In this document: piece after piece, positions 33,771-41,734 of the stretch
How the letters are laid out: every line of letters begins with the position of its first letter
How positions within the stretch are numbered: position 1 is the stretch's first letter
From: JBFAPK01 sp040676675
GTDB taxonomy: Bacteria > Actinomycetota > Actinomycetes > Mycobacteriales > Micromonosporaceae
Assembly (NCBI RefSeq): GCF_040676675.1
Contig: NZ_JBFAPK010000007.1
Span: forward strand, 62,001 to 126,000
Direction of reading: 5' to 3'
Length of the DNA: 64,000 nucleotides
Translations under genes and position numbers: made by a program
The notes under the pieces: model-generated
What the model saw: only the letters and a program-made list of their open reading frames with translations
Told to the model about the DNA's origin: nothing
Databases searched by the model: none

Positions 33771-34976
33771 TCAGTCCGGCTCGGCCGGCAGCACCGTGCC
33801 GGCGACCTCGCCGAGTCCGACCGTGGTGCCGTCCGGCCCGGCCGCGGTGGCGCTGATGACGACCGTGTCTCCGTCGACGAGGAAGGTGCGGGTCGTACCG
33901 TCCGCCAGCGTCACCGGTTCGGTGCCGCCCCAGGTCAGTTCGAGGAACGAGCCGACCTGTCCCCGGGCCGGGCCGGAGACGGTACCGGAGGCGTAGAGGT
34001 CGCCGGTACGCAGCGCCGCACCGTTCACGGTCAGGTGCGCGAGCTGCTGCGCCGGGGTCCAGTACATCGACGCGAACGGCGGTTCGCTCACCCGGGTGCC
34101 GTTCCAGTCCACCGCGAGCCGCAGGTCCAGCCCCAGGTGCGGTACGTCGCGCAGGTAGTCGAGCACCGGCGGGTCCTGCGGCGGGGCCGGCACCCACGCG
34201 CCCGCGAGGGCGTCCAGCGGCACCACCCAGGGCGAGACCGAGGTGGCGAAGGACTTGCCCAGGAACGGTCCGAGCGGCTGGTACTCCCACGCCTGGATGT
34301 CCCGCGCGGACCAGTCGTTGACCAGCACGACGCCGAAGACGTACTGCGCCAGCTTCGCGACCGGTACCCGGGCGCCCAGCGGCGACGGGATCCCGACGAC
34401 GAAGCCCACCTCGGCCTCGATGTCGAGCCGCGCCGACGGGCCGAAGACCGGCCCGTCGGAGCCGCGTCGCTGCCCGCGGGGCCGGGCCACCGGGGTACCG
34501 GAGACCACGACGGTGCCGGCCCGGCCGTGGTACCCGATCGGCAAGTGACGCCAGTTCGGCAGCAGCGGCGGCTGGCCGGGGCGCAGGATCTGTCCCACGT
34601 TCGAGGCGTGGTGCTCGGACGAGTAGAAGTCGACGTAGTCGCCGACCTCGAACGGCAGGACCAGCTCGACCTCGGCGAGCGGCACCAGCAGCGGCTCCAC
34701 CGCCGCCCGGTGCCCGGGATCGGTCAGCAGCACGACGATCCGCTCCCGGACCGCCGCCCACTGGGCCCGCCCGAGGGCCATGAACTCGTTGAGCACCGGG
34801 CGGCGCAGGGCACCGCCGGCCAGGATCAGTTCGGCCGCCTCGGCGCCGTCCAGGTCGAGCACGAAGTCTGCCACCCGTACGCCGATGCGGGGCGCCCGCC
34901 CGGCGTGCCGGAAGACCCCGTACGGCAGGTTGTGCGTGCCGTACGGCGAACCCGCGGCCCCCTCGACCCAGCTCAT
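33771..34976 (-). CDS. fahA: Fumarylacetoacetase
   Basis: Last enzyme of tyrosine catabolism, splitting fumarylacetoacetate to fumarate and acetoacetate; 401 residues. The N-terminal SH3-like domain is followed by the FAH fold with DYVDFYSSEHHASNVG (metal Asp and catalytic His), DIEAEVGF (metal Glu pair) and VLVNDWSARDIQ (metal Asp). ATG 34976 has GGGGAG five bases upstream. It follows the 35041 gene by 64 bp on the same strand, probably as an operon. Confidence 0.96.
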   Translation of the reverse strand: MSWVEGAAGSPYGTHNLPYGVFRHAGRAPRIGVRVADFVLDLDGAEAAELILAGGALRRPVLNEFMALGRAQWAAVRERIVVLLTDPGHRAAVEPLLVPLAEVELVLPFEVGDYVDFYSSEHHASNVGQILRPGQPPLLPNWRHLPIGYHGRAGTVVVSGTPVARPRGQRRGSDGPVFGPSARLDIEAEVGFVVGIPSPLGARVPVAKLAQYVFGVVLVNDWSARDIQAWEYQPLGPFLGKSFATSVSPWVVPLDALAGAWVPAPPQDPPVLDYLRDVPHLGLDLRLAVDWNGTRVSEPPFASMYWTPAQQLAHLTVNGAALRTGDLYASGTVSGPARGQVGSFLELTWGGTEPVTLADGTTRTFLVDGDTVVISATAAGPDGTTVGLGEVAGTVLPAEPD

Positions 34977-35040
34977 CCGACTCCCCTCGATCCGTCCGGC
35001 CCGCTCGCTCCGGGCTGCCCGCACGACCCGCCCGGCCGGC

Positions 35041-35898
35041 TCAACTCGGCGCCTCGGCGTTGACCAGGCCCAGCCGGATCAGGTCGGTCAGCGGTTCCAG
35101 CATGCTGCACGAGCCGAATCCGACCCAGAGCGGCCGGGCCAGGTTCCGCTGGCTCCGGGCCGGCTCGACCAGCCGCAACGGGTCGGTCGTGGCGAGCAGC
35201 TCGGCGACCTGGGCGACCTCGGCACCCTCGACGGCGAGCATGGTCGCCGCCAGCACGTTGACGAAGCCGTGGTGCGTGAAGCCGGTCTCCGGGTCGGTGT
35301 GTCGCAGCGCGTGGTGCAGCCCGGCGGTGAGCTTGAACGGCAGTTGCCGGTCCCGGCAGGCGCAGATGACGGCGGCCAGCTCCACCGGGGTCGGGAAGAG
35401 TTCGGCGGCCAGGCCGCCGGTGCGGAATTTCGCCGCGATCCGGGTCCCGGCCGCCCGCCGGGCGGCCAGGGTGTCGAGCGCCCCGAGCAGGCCCCAGGTC
35501 AGTGGGATCTCCGCGTAGACGTCGGCGTCCTCCAGGTGGGCGGTGAGTCCGACCAGCTCGGCCAGGCCGGGCTGCGGATCCTCGCCGCGCTTGGCCACCG
35601 CCGCCTCGACCTGCCGGATCCGCAGCCGGGGATCGACGCGGTCGCGCAGGGCGTAGAGGCGCGGGAGCGGCACGTCCCCGATCACCCCGACGTCGACGCG
35701 CTCGTCGGGTCCGAGCAGCCCCGCCAGCTCGTCCAGCGCCGAGGCGGGGACGAGCAGGGGGCCCACGAGCGGGGCGTACCAGGCGGTCCGGTGCAGCCGG
35801 TGCGCGGCGACGGCCTCGGCCAGCGGCGCGCTTCCCGGCGGGAAGACGGCGGCGTCGTCGACCAGACGGTCGAAGAGCCGGGGCACCTGCGTTGACAC
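35041..35898 (-). CDS. Conserved hypothetical protein of the homogentisate locus, barrel-like
   Basis: 285 residues, soluble. Motifs RIAAKFRTGG, LPFKLTAGLHHALRHT and WVGFGSCSM look like consecutive strand-loop elements of a beta/alpha barrel, with conserved Lys and His pairs that could be catalytic. It is the first gene of a probable operon with fahA and divergent from hmgA. No maleylacetoacetate isomerase is recognised in the window, and this gene occupies the place where one might be; that link is only positional. Function unknown. Confidence 0.75.
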   Translation of the reverse strand: MSTQVPRLFDRLVDDAAVFPPGSAPLAEAVAAHRLHRTAWYAPLVGPLLVPASALDELAGLLGPDERVDVGVIGDVPLPRLYALRDRVDPRLRIRQVEAAVAKRGEDPQPGLAELVGLTAHLEDADVYAEIPLTWGLLGALDTLAARRAAGTRIAAKFRTGGLAAELFPTPVELAAVICACRDRQLPFKLTAGLHHALRHTDPETGFTHHGFVNVLAATMLAVEGAEVAQVAELLATTDPLRLVEPARSQRNLARPLWVGFGSCSMLEPLTDLIRLGLVNAEAPS

Positions 35899-35940
35899 GA
35901 ACAGAGAACTTACGGGACGCTACGAGTAACGGACAACAGC

Positions 35941-35955
35941 GTCCGATTATCGGAC
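35941..35955. promoter_or_regulatory. Candidate operator between hmgA and the fahA operon
   Basis: GTCCGATTATCGGAC, a 15-bp inverted repeat with 7-base arms, in the 147-bp divergent region. Its sequence differs from the palindrome at hppD. Confidence 0.5.
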
Positions 35956-36045
35956 GATCTCGGCCGCTGACTGGGACAAAACGAGCGTTCCGGCGCGACT
36001 GCCGGTGGCAGGTCGCCGGCCGGTACGCGAGCAGGAGGTGTGCAC

Positions 36046-37221
36046 ATGCCGTACTACCGCAGCGTCGGCGAGGTACCCCGCAAGCGCCACACCCAGTTCC
36101 GCCAGCCCGACGGCAGCCTCTACGCCGAGGAGCTGATGGGGCAGGAGGGCTTCTCGTCCGACTCGTCCCTGCTCTACCACCGGCACCTGCCCACGGCGAT
36201 CGTGGCCGCGGAGGAGTTCGACGGGCCCGGCTGGATCCGTACCGCGAACCGGCCGCTGAAACCGCGCCACCTGCGCACCCACAAGCTGGACAGCCCGGAC
36301 GCCGACGCGGTGCTCGGCCGGCAGTACCTGCTCGCCAACGACGACGTACGGATCTCCTACGTGGTCGCCGACCGGCCGTCGCCGCTCTACCGGAACGCGA
36401 CCGGCGACGAGTGCCTCTACGTCGAGTCCGGCGCGGCCCGGATCGAGTCGACCTTCGGGGTGCTCGGGGTGACCGCGGGCGACTACGTCGTCATCCCGAC
36501 CTCGGTGGTGTACCGGGTGGTGCCGATCGCCCCGGTCCCGCTGCGCGTGCTCGCCATCGAGTCCACCGGCCACATCGGACCGCCCAAGCGCTACCTCTCG
36601 GTACGCGGACAGTTCCTGGAGCACTCGCCGTACTGCGAACGGGACATCCGCGGACCGGCGGAGCCGCTGCTGGTCGAGGGCGAGGACGTCGAGGTGTACG
36701 TCCGCCACCGGGCCGGCTGGACCCGGCACGTCTACGCCCACCACCCCTTCGACGTGGTCGGCTGGGACGGGCACCTCTACCCCTGGGCCTTCTCCATCCA
36801 CGACTTCGAACCGATCACCGGCCGGGTGCACCAGCCGCCGCCGGTGCACCAGACCTTCCAGGGGCCCAACTTCGTCATCTGCTCCTTCGTCCCCCGCAAG
36901 GTCGACTACCACCCGCTGGCGATCCCGGTGCCGTACAACCACCACAACGTCGACTCCGACGAGATGCTCTTCTACACCGGCGGCAACTACGAGGCGCGGC
37001 GCGGTTCCGGCATCGAGCAGGGCTCCATCTCGCTGCACCCGTCCGGCTTCACCCACGGCCCGCAGCCGGGCGCGGCGGAGCGGGCCATCGGGGTCGACTA
37101 CTTCGACGAGCTGGCCGTCATGGTCGACACCTTCCGCCCGCTGGACCTCTGCGAGTCGGCGCTCTCCTGCGAGGACACCGGCTACGCCTGGACCTGGTCC
37201 CGCCGCGCCCCCACCGACTGA
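36046..37221 (+). CDS. hmgA: Homogentisate 1,2-dioxygenase
   Basis: Opens homogentisate to maleylacetoacetate with a non-haem iron, 391 residues. A cupin-like beta-rich N-terminus is followed by the iron site region: YNHHNVDSDEMLFYTGG (His/Glu) and SLHPSGFTHGPQPG (His). The ATG has AGGAGG seven bases upstream; an in-frame GTG two codons earlier overlaps that site. Divergent from the fahA operon. Confidence 0.95.
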   Translation: MPYYRSVGEVPRKRHTQFRQPDGSLYAEELMGQEGFSSDSSLLYHRHLPTAIVAAEEFDGPGWIRTANRPLKPRHLRTHKLDSPDADAVLGRQYLLANDDVRISYVVADRPSPLYRNATGDECLYVESGAARIESTFGVLGVTAGDYVVIPTSVVYRVVPIAPVPLRVLAIESTGHIGPPKRYLSVRGQFLEHSPYCERDIRGPAEPLLVEGEDVEVYVRHRAGWTRHVYAHHPFDVVGWDGHLYPWAFSIHDFEPITGRVHQPPPVHQTFQGPNFVICSFVPRKVDYHPLAIPVPYNHHNVDSDEMLFYTGGNYEARRGSGIEQGSISLHPSGFTHGPQPGAAERAIGVDYFDELAVMVDTFRPLDLCESALSCEDTGYAWTWSRRAPTD

Positions 37222-37260
37222 CCGGCCGGTTCGGCCGGCGGATCCCCGCCGCGTGCCGCG

Positions 37261-37367
37261 GCAGCCCCACGCTCCGGGTCACCCGCGCCGGTCGCGGCAG
37301 CCCCACGCTCCGGGTCACCCGCGCCGGTCGCGGGAGCCCACGCTCCGGGTCACCCGCGCCGGTCGCG
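37261..37367. repeat. Three 36-bp tandem repeats after hmgA
   Basis: Two identical 36-bp units (37261-37296, 37297-37332) and a third 35-bp unit (37333-37367). A separate direct repeat, TTCCCGGTCAGCGCGCC, occurs at about 37379 and 37413. All lie in the 199-bp gap between convergent genes. Confidence 0.9.
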
Positions 37368-37420
37368 GCAGAATCGCATTCCCGGTCAGCGCGCCGGGCT
37401 CGGCGGGCCCGCGTTCCCGG

Positions 37421-38467
37421 TCAGCGCGCCGGCCGCACCACCCGCCGCAGCGCCGCGAACTCGGCCAGCGACGTCGCACCGATCGCCAGCGCCAGCGGCC
37501 ACGGCCCACCGACGAGGGCGTAGAGCAGGATCAGGCAGGGCGCCGCCGCGACCGCGCAGAGCGAGAGGGCCAGGGCCCGGTCGGTCCGGAGCAGTTCGGG
37601 CAGGACCGCCCGGGTGAGGTTCGGCACCCGGGCGGCGAAGCCCCAGACGACCACCACCCCGCCGAGCGCGACGAGCACCGCCCAGAGCCGTGACATCGCC
37701 GCGTTCTCGGCCGCCAGCAGGGCGATCAGCACCACGGCCACCAGGGTGTATCCGGCGCCGTACAGCACCAGGCGGCGCAGCGCCTCCCCGACGCTCCGGC
37801 GGGCCGGTACCGGCGCCGGCCCGCTCCCGGCCAGCTCGGCCAGTTGCTCCAGCGCCTCGGCGTAGCGCCGCTGCTCCAGCCGGACCACGCCCACGTCGTG
37901 CCGCGCCTCGGTCAGCGCCGGATCGAGCCGGAGCGCCTCCGCGTACGCCCGCTCGGCCAGGTCGAACAGCTCCAACCGGGCCGCCACCAGGCCCAGGACC
38001 AGGTGCGCCTGGGGCTCCTCGGGCGTCAGCTCGACCCCGCGCCAGGCGGCGTTCAGCGCCGGCTGCCCGTTGCGCGCTCCGGCCAGGATCGCCGCCGCGC
38101 TGCGCTGGGCGTACCCGTCCGCCGGGCCGAGGGCGAGGATCCGGTCCGCGACGGCGGCGGCCTCGCCGAACCGGCGCAGGTCGGTCAGGGCCAGCCCGCG
38201 GAGCACGAGCGCCGGCACCGGCGGTTCCGTCGCCGGCTCCGCCCCGACCAGCGGATCCGTGGCGGCCAGCGCCTCGGCCGGCCGGGCCGCGGCCAGCTGC
38301 ACGCGGGCGAGCAGGGTCAGCAGCCCGGGTTCGCCCGGGGTCAGCGCGAGCCCGTCGCCCAGCTCGGACGCGGCCTCGTCGTACCGGCCGAGGTCGGCCA
38401 GGAGCGCGGCCCGCTGACGGTACCCGTCGGCGGAGGCGTACGGCTCGGATGTCGCGTCACTGGACAC
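37421..38467 (-). CDS. TPR-repeat membrane protein
   Basis: 348 residues. About five TPR units occupy residues 12-215 (RQRAALLADLGRYDEAASEL, AERAYAEALRLDPALTEARH and others). A membrane part with four hydrophobic segments follows (about 235-340). The TPR part should be cytoplasmic and bind a partner at the membrane; which one is unknown. GTG 38467 follows TACGCT by six bases (leaderless). Convergent with hmgA. Confidence 0.83.
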   Translation of the reverse strand: MSSDATSEPYASADGYRQRAALLADLGRYDEAASELGDGLALTPGEPGLLTLLARVQLAAARPAEALAATDPLVGAEPATEPPVPALVLRGLALTDLRRFGEAAAVADRILALGPADGYAQRSAAAILAGARNGQPALNAAWRGVELTPEEPQAHLVLGLVAARLELFDLAERAYAEALRLDPALTEARHDVGVVRLEQRRYAEALEQLAELAGSGPAPVPARRSVGEALRRLVLYGAGYTLVAVVLIALLAAENAAMSRLWAVLVALGGVVVVWGFAARVPNLTRAVLPELLRTDRALALSLCAVAAAPCLILLYALVGGPWPLALAIGATSLAEFAALRRVVRPAR

Positions 38468-38473
38468 GCGCCG

Positions 38474-38479
38474 AGCGTA
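38474..38479 (-). promoter_or_regulatory. -10 box of leaderless TPR gene
   Basis: TACGCT on the minus strand, six bases before GTG 38467; no ribosome site. Confidence 0.5.
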
Positions 38480-38639
38480 GCCAACCCATCGAAGCCCGAC
38501 GGGTCGGACCCCGCCACCGCCGGCAGCGCCCGGCGGGTCGGTGCGCCGACCGGCCGCACGGCCCGGACGCGACCAGCGCCGCTGCCGGCCGGCGTCGGTG
38601 CCGGGCAGCGCGGCTGCCGACCAGCGCGGGTGCTGGGCC

Positions 38640-39113
38640 TCAGACCCGGTGGACGAGGGCCACGGCGATGCCGGCCAGCCCTTCGGCCCGCCCGGTCAGC
38701 CCGAGCCCGTCGGTGGTGGTACCGGAGACCGTGACCGGGGCGCCGACGGCCTCGCCCAGGGCCCGCTGCGCCTCGTCGCGGCGCGTACCGATCTTGGGCC
38801 GTACGCCGATCACCTGGATCGACACGTTGCCGATCTCGAAGCCGGCGGCGCGGACCCGCCGGGCGGCCTCCGCGAGCAGCGCCACCCCGGCCGCACCCGC
38901 CCACTCGGGCTCCGCGACGCCGAAGTTCGACCCCAGGTCGCCCAGGCCGGCGGCGGAGAAGAGCGCGTCGCAGGCGGCGTGGGCGGCCACGTCACCGTCG
39001 GAGTGGCCGGCCAGCCCGTCGACGCCGGGCCAGTGCAGCCCGGCCACCCAGCAGGGCCGCCCCGCCTCGAACGCGTGCACGTCGGTACCGACCCCGACCA
39101 GCGGAAGGATCAC
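38640..39113 (-). CDS. ispF: 2-C-methyl-D-erythritol 2,4-cyclodiphosphate synthase
   Basis: MEP isoprenoid pathway enzyme, 157 residues, zinc-dependent trimer. VGTDVHAFEAG supplies the metal Asp/His pair; WVAGLHWPGVDGLAGHSDGD, SAAGLGDLGSNFG and the C-terminal LTGRAEGLAG are typical. I prefer GTG 39113, which fits the family's N-terminus and lies seven bases after TATGCT; ATG 39125 overlaps that box. Downstream of ispD and carD on the same strand. Confidence 0.95.
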   Translation of the reverse strand: MILPLVGVGTDVHAFEAGRPCWVAGLHWPGVDGLAGHSDGDVAAHAACDALFSAAGLGDLGSNFGVAEPEWAGAAGVALLAEAARRVRAAGFEIGNVSIQVIGVRPKIGTRRDEAQRALGEAVGAPVTVSGTTTDGLGLTGRAEGLAGIAVALVHRV

Positions 39114-39120
39114 GCCGGGC

Positions 39121-39126
39121 AGCATA
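39121..39126 (-). promoter_or_regulatory. -10 box of possibly leaderless ispF
   Basis: TATGCT on the minus strand ends seven bases before GTG 39113. It suggests that ispF has its own promoter besides any read-through from ispD. Confidence 0.4.
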
Positions 39127-39183
39127 GGCGATCGACGGGGCGGCCAGCGCCGGTCCGGGCCGGTGGCGGACCGGCCCGCGCGA

Positions 39184-39879
39184 TCAGGGTGCGGTACCGA
39201 GCAGGTGCTCGGCGAGCGCCAGGTCGAACGGCCGAGTGATCTTCAAGGCGTACTCGGAGCCCGGCACGCAGTGCACCGGTACGCCCCGCTTCTCGACCAG
39301 ACCGGCATCGTCGGTGAGCGGGTCGACGGCCTCGGCGTGCGCGGCGGCGAGCACGGCCCGGCGGAACCCCTGCGGGGTCTGCACGGCCCGTAGCGCGGAG
39401 CGGTCGACGGTGCCGACCACGAGCTCACCGTCGGTGACCTGCTTCACGGTGTCGACGACCGGCAACACCGGGATCACCGCGTCCCGGCCGGACCGCACCG
39501 CCGCGGCGACCGACTCGACCAGTGCGGACGGGGCCAGCGCCCGCGCCGCGTCGTGCACCAGGATGATCTCCGGTCCGGCCGGTACCGCCGCCAGCGCCGC
39601 GGCCACCGACTCCTGCCGGGTCGCGCCCCCGACCACCACGGTGACCTCGGTGATCGGGGCGAGCAGCGCGGCGGCGCCGGCGGCCTCGGCGGCGGGTGCC
39701 GCCACCACGATGGTCCGTACGGACGGCGCGGCGGCGATCCGGCGCACCGCGTGCACCAGCAACGGCTCGCCGGCGAGCGGTCGCAGGGCCTTCGGACGCC
39801 CGGGCCCGAGCCGTACGCCGGCGCCGGCCGCAGGAACAAGGACCGCGACGTCACCGCGCGGATTGAGCTGCGCGGTCAC
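39184..39879 (-). CDS. ispD: 2-C-methyl-D-erythritol 4-phosphate cytidylyltransferase
   Basis: MEP pathway enzyme making CDP-methylerythritol, 231 residues. The nucleotide-binding signature is VLVPAAGAGVRLGPGRPKAL; ILVHDAARALAP, RAVQTPQGFRR and the C-terminal LKITRPFDLALAE are intact. GTG 39879 has GAGGA about eight bases upstream, and a strong hairpin covers this start. 59 bp after carD, an order conserved in actinobacteria. Confidence 0.95.
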   Translation of the reverse strand: MTAQLNPRGDVAVLVPAAGAGVRLGPGRPKALRPLAGEPLLVHAVRRIAAAPSVRTIVVAAPAAEAAGAAALLAPITEVTVVVGGATRQESVAAALAAVPAGPEIILVHDAARALAPSALVESVAAAVRSGRDAVIPVLPVVDTVKQVTDGELVVGTVDRSALRAVQTPQGFRRAVLAAAHAEAVDPLTDDAGLVEKRGVPVHCVPGSEYALKITRPFDLALAEHLLGTAP

Positions 39880-39889
39880 GTCGCGGTCC
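39840..39889 (-). promoter_or_regulatory. Hairpin covering the ispD start codon
   Basis: Two 20-base arms (39840-39859 and 39870-39889) pair with one mismatch around a 10-base loop. The GTG start (39877-39879) is inside one arm and the ribosome site overlaps its edge. In the mRNA this fold would hide the start. Confidence 0.5.
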
Positions 39890-39938
39890 TCGAATTCCTG
39901 ATTGGGTGGGGGTGTATCGGCGTGAGTGAGGTTGTGCC

Positions 39939-40424
39939 CTACGCCTCGGTGAGCACCTTGTCGAGCAGCGTTTCCGCCTCGTCCTTCGTGCTCTTCTCGG
40001 CCAGCGCGACCTCGCCGACCAGGATGTCCCGCGCCTTGGCGAGCATCCGCTTCTCGCCCGCCGACAGGCCTCGCTCCCGCTCCCGGCGCCACAGGTCGCG
40101 GACGACCTCGGCCACCTTGAGGGGGTTGCCGGACGCCAGCTTCTCCAGATTCGCCTTGTAACGCCGCGACCAGTTGGTCGGTTCTTCGGTGTGGGGAGCG
40201 CGCAGGACGTCGAAGACCTTGCCCAGGCCCTCTTCGCCGACCACTTCGCGCACACCGACGATCTCGGCGTTCTCGGCGGGCACCCGCACCGTCAGGTCAC
40301 CCTGAGCGACCCTAAGGACGAGGTACTGCTTCTCCTCGCCCCTGACGACCCGAGTCTCGATTGCCTCGATGAGTGCGGCCCCGTGGTGGGGGTAAACAAC
40401 GGTCTCGCCGACACTGAAAACCAT
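39939..40424 (-). CDS. carD: CarD-family RNA polymerase-binding regulator
   Basis: Essential-type global regulator that stabilises promoter open complexes, 161 residues. The N-terminal Tudor-like RNAP-interaction domain (VFSVGETVVYPHHGAALIEAI) and the C-terminal helical DNA-binding domain with the conserved Trp (SRRYKANLEKL, VVRDLWRRERERGLS) are complete. Good AAGGGG-type ribosome site. Heads the carD-ispD-ispF block. Confidence 0.97.
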   Translation of the reverse strand: MVFSVGETVVYPHHGAALIEAIETRVVRGEEKQYLVLRVAQGDLTVRVPAENAEIVGVREVVGEEGLGKVFDVLRAPHTEEPTNWSRRYKANLEKLASGNPLKVAEVVRDLWRRERERGLSAGEKRMLAKARDILVGEVALAEKSTKDEAETLLDKVLTEA

Positions 40425-40754
40425 AGGTTCGAAACCCCTTTCGCTGTGTCTAGGGTAACACGCTCAGGCACCGATGTCTCACCGCAGTCCTGACCGTTAG
40501 CGCAGCTCAGAGGCCCTGTGAGAGGTCTTTCTTAGGCTTGACAGCCGGTCGATCCGATGATTTCGCCACGCTGCGTGACGTCGGGGTCACCGGTCCGCGA
40601 GCGTGGTCGGGAAAATCGGATGTAAGGCGTTGTGGTCCTTCAATCGTATCCCTCCCCTTACGGGGCGGAACCCCTACTGGCGATAAGACGGTCGGTGCGG
40701 GACGCTGGAGGGGGCGCGCGATCCACTTTTCCGGCCATCGGCGAGGGGACGCTT
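40425..40754. other. Divergent promoter region of carD and the redoxin-like gene
   Basis: 330 bp without a gene. It holds the carD promoter at 40452-40481 and, further right, TTGACA near 40535 that may be part of a plus-strand promoter. A small hairpin around GGGGCGGAACCCC lies near 40663. No conserved RNA recognised. Confidence 0.45.
40452..40481 (-). promoter_or_regulatory. Candidate carD promoter
   Basis: On the minus strand TGAGAC (40476-40481) and TACCCT (40452-40457) are 18 bases apart, about 30 bases before the carD ATG. Confidence 0.4.
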
Positions 40755-41582
40755 ATGGGCACTTCGGGCAACAGCGACGGCCGGCCGGACAACGGCGGTC
40801 CGCACGACGAGCTGTCCGGCCTGCCGCCGGAGTGGGGATCGATCGTCATCCCCGACGACCCCTCCGAACTGGCCGCCGAGGCCGCGCTGGTCCGGCGCGA
40901 ACTGCGCCAGTTGCACCGGCGCCGGGTCTGGCGGCGGCGGCTCGGGCTGGCGCCCGCCGCGGGCGGTCCCGCCCGCCCCGCCCTGCGCCTCCCGCTGCTG
41001 ATCATGGCCGTCGCCCTGCTGGCGACGCTGACCAGCCTCTTCGCCGTCATCTGGCCGGGCCAGCAGCGCCAGCCCGCGGTGCCCCGGACGGCCAGCAGCG
41101 GCACCCAGGGGCGGACCCTGCCCACGCTCAACCTGGTGGGCGAGAACGGCGAACCCGTACCCCTGCGCACCCTGCTGCCCGCAGTGATCATCTTCGTGGA
41201 CAGCTGCACCTGCGCCGACCAGGTGGCGGCCGCCGTGCGGGCCGTACCGACCGGGGTACGCGTCGTCACCGTCGTCACGGGGGTCTCGGCGCCCCCGAAA
41301 CCCGGAGAGTCGGGCGCCGCCCAGTCACCCGGCGCCACACCGGGCACGGGCCCGGTGGCCGGCCCGGCGGTCCCGCGACCGGGCATCTCGGACGCGGCCG
41401 GCGTCCGGCGCTCGCTCGCCGACCCGGCCTCCGGGCTGCGGGGCTTCTTCCCCGCCGTACCACGCCCCGGCACGGCGCCCGCGGTGCTGGCCGCGCGGTC
41501 GGGTCGGGTCCTGCGGCTGGTGCCGACCGCCGGGGACGTCGCGGAGTACCCCAGCGAACTCTCCCAACTGGCGTCCCGTTGA
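40755..41582 (+). CDS. Membrane-anchored redoxin-like protein
   Basis: 275 residues. A cytoplasmic N-terminus is followed by one membrane helix (about 78-96, LPLLIMAVALLATLTSLF). The extracellular part begins like a TlpA/peroxiredoxin fold (LPTLNLVGENGEPVPLRTLLPAVIIFVDS) but carries CTC instead of the CxxC pair. The Pro-rich insert and C-terminal part VLAARSGRVLRLVP complete the fold. It could be a degenerate or one-cysteine-pair thiol protein. ATG has GAGGGG seven bases upstream; divergent from carD. Confidence 0.7.
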   Translation: MGTSGNSDGRPDNGGPHDELSGLPPEWGSIVIPDDPSELAAEAALVRRELRQLHRRRVWRRRLGLAPAAGGPARPALRLPLLIMAVALLATLTSLFAVIWPGQQRQPAVPRTASSGTQGRTLPTLNLVGENGEPVPLRTLLPAVIIFVDSCTCADQVAAAVRAVPTGVRVVTVVTGVSAPPKPGESGAAQSPGATPGTGPVAGPAVPRPGISDAAGVRRSLADPASGLRGFFPAVPRPGTAPAVLAARSGRVLRLVPTAGDVAEYPSELSQLASR

Positions 41583-41633
41583 GCACGTCGGCCCCACCGC
41601 GAGCAGGGCTCACGGCGGCACCGGGGGCGCGCC

Positions 41634-41699
41634 GGGACCGAGCGCACCGCCGGCACCGGGCGCACCGGGACCGAGCGCACCGCCGGCACCGGGCGCACC
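41634..41699. repeat. Two perfect 33-bp tandem repeats
   Basis: Units 41634-41666 and 41667-41699 are identical, beginning GGGACCGAGCGCACC. They lie between convergent genes, in no supported reading frame. Confidence 0.85.
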
Positions 41700-41734
41700 G
41701 GGCGCATGCGCTTGGATCCGGCTTACCGAGGCGC

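Noticed and set aside
37261..37367. CRISPR array
   Set aside because: Units are directly adjacent without unique spacers, and no cas genes are near. The same holds for the arrays at 26215 and 41634.
40535..40660. SigR/SigH-type promoter (GGGAAA...GTTG) before the redoxin-like gene
   Set aside because: The spacing between the two elements is about 14 bases, shorter than the 18-19 expected.
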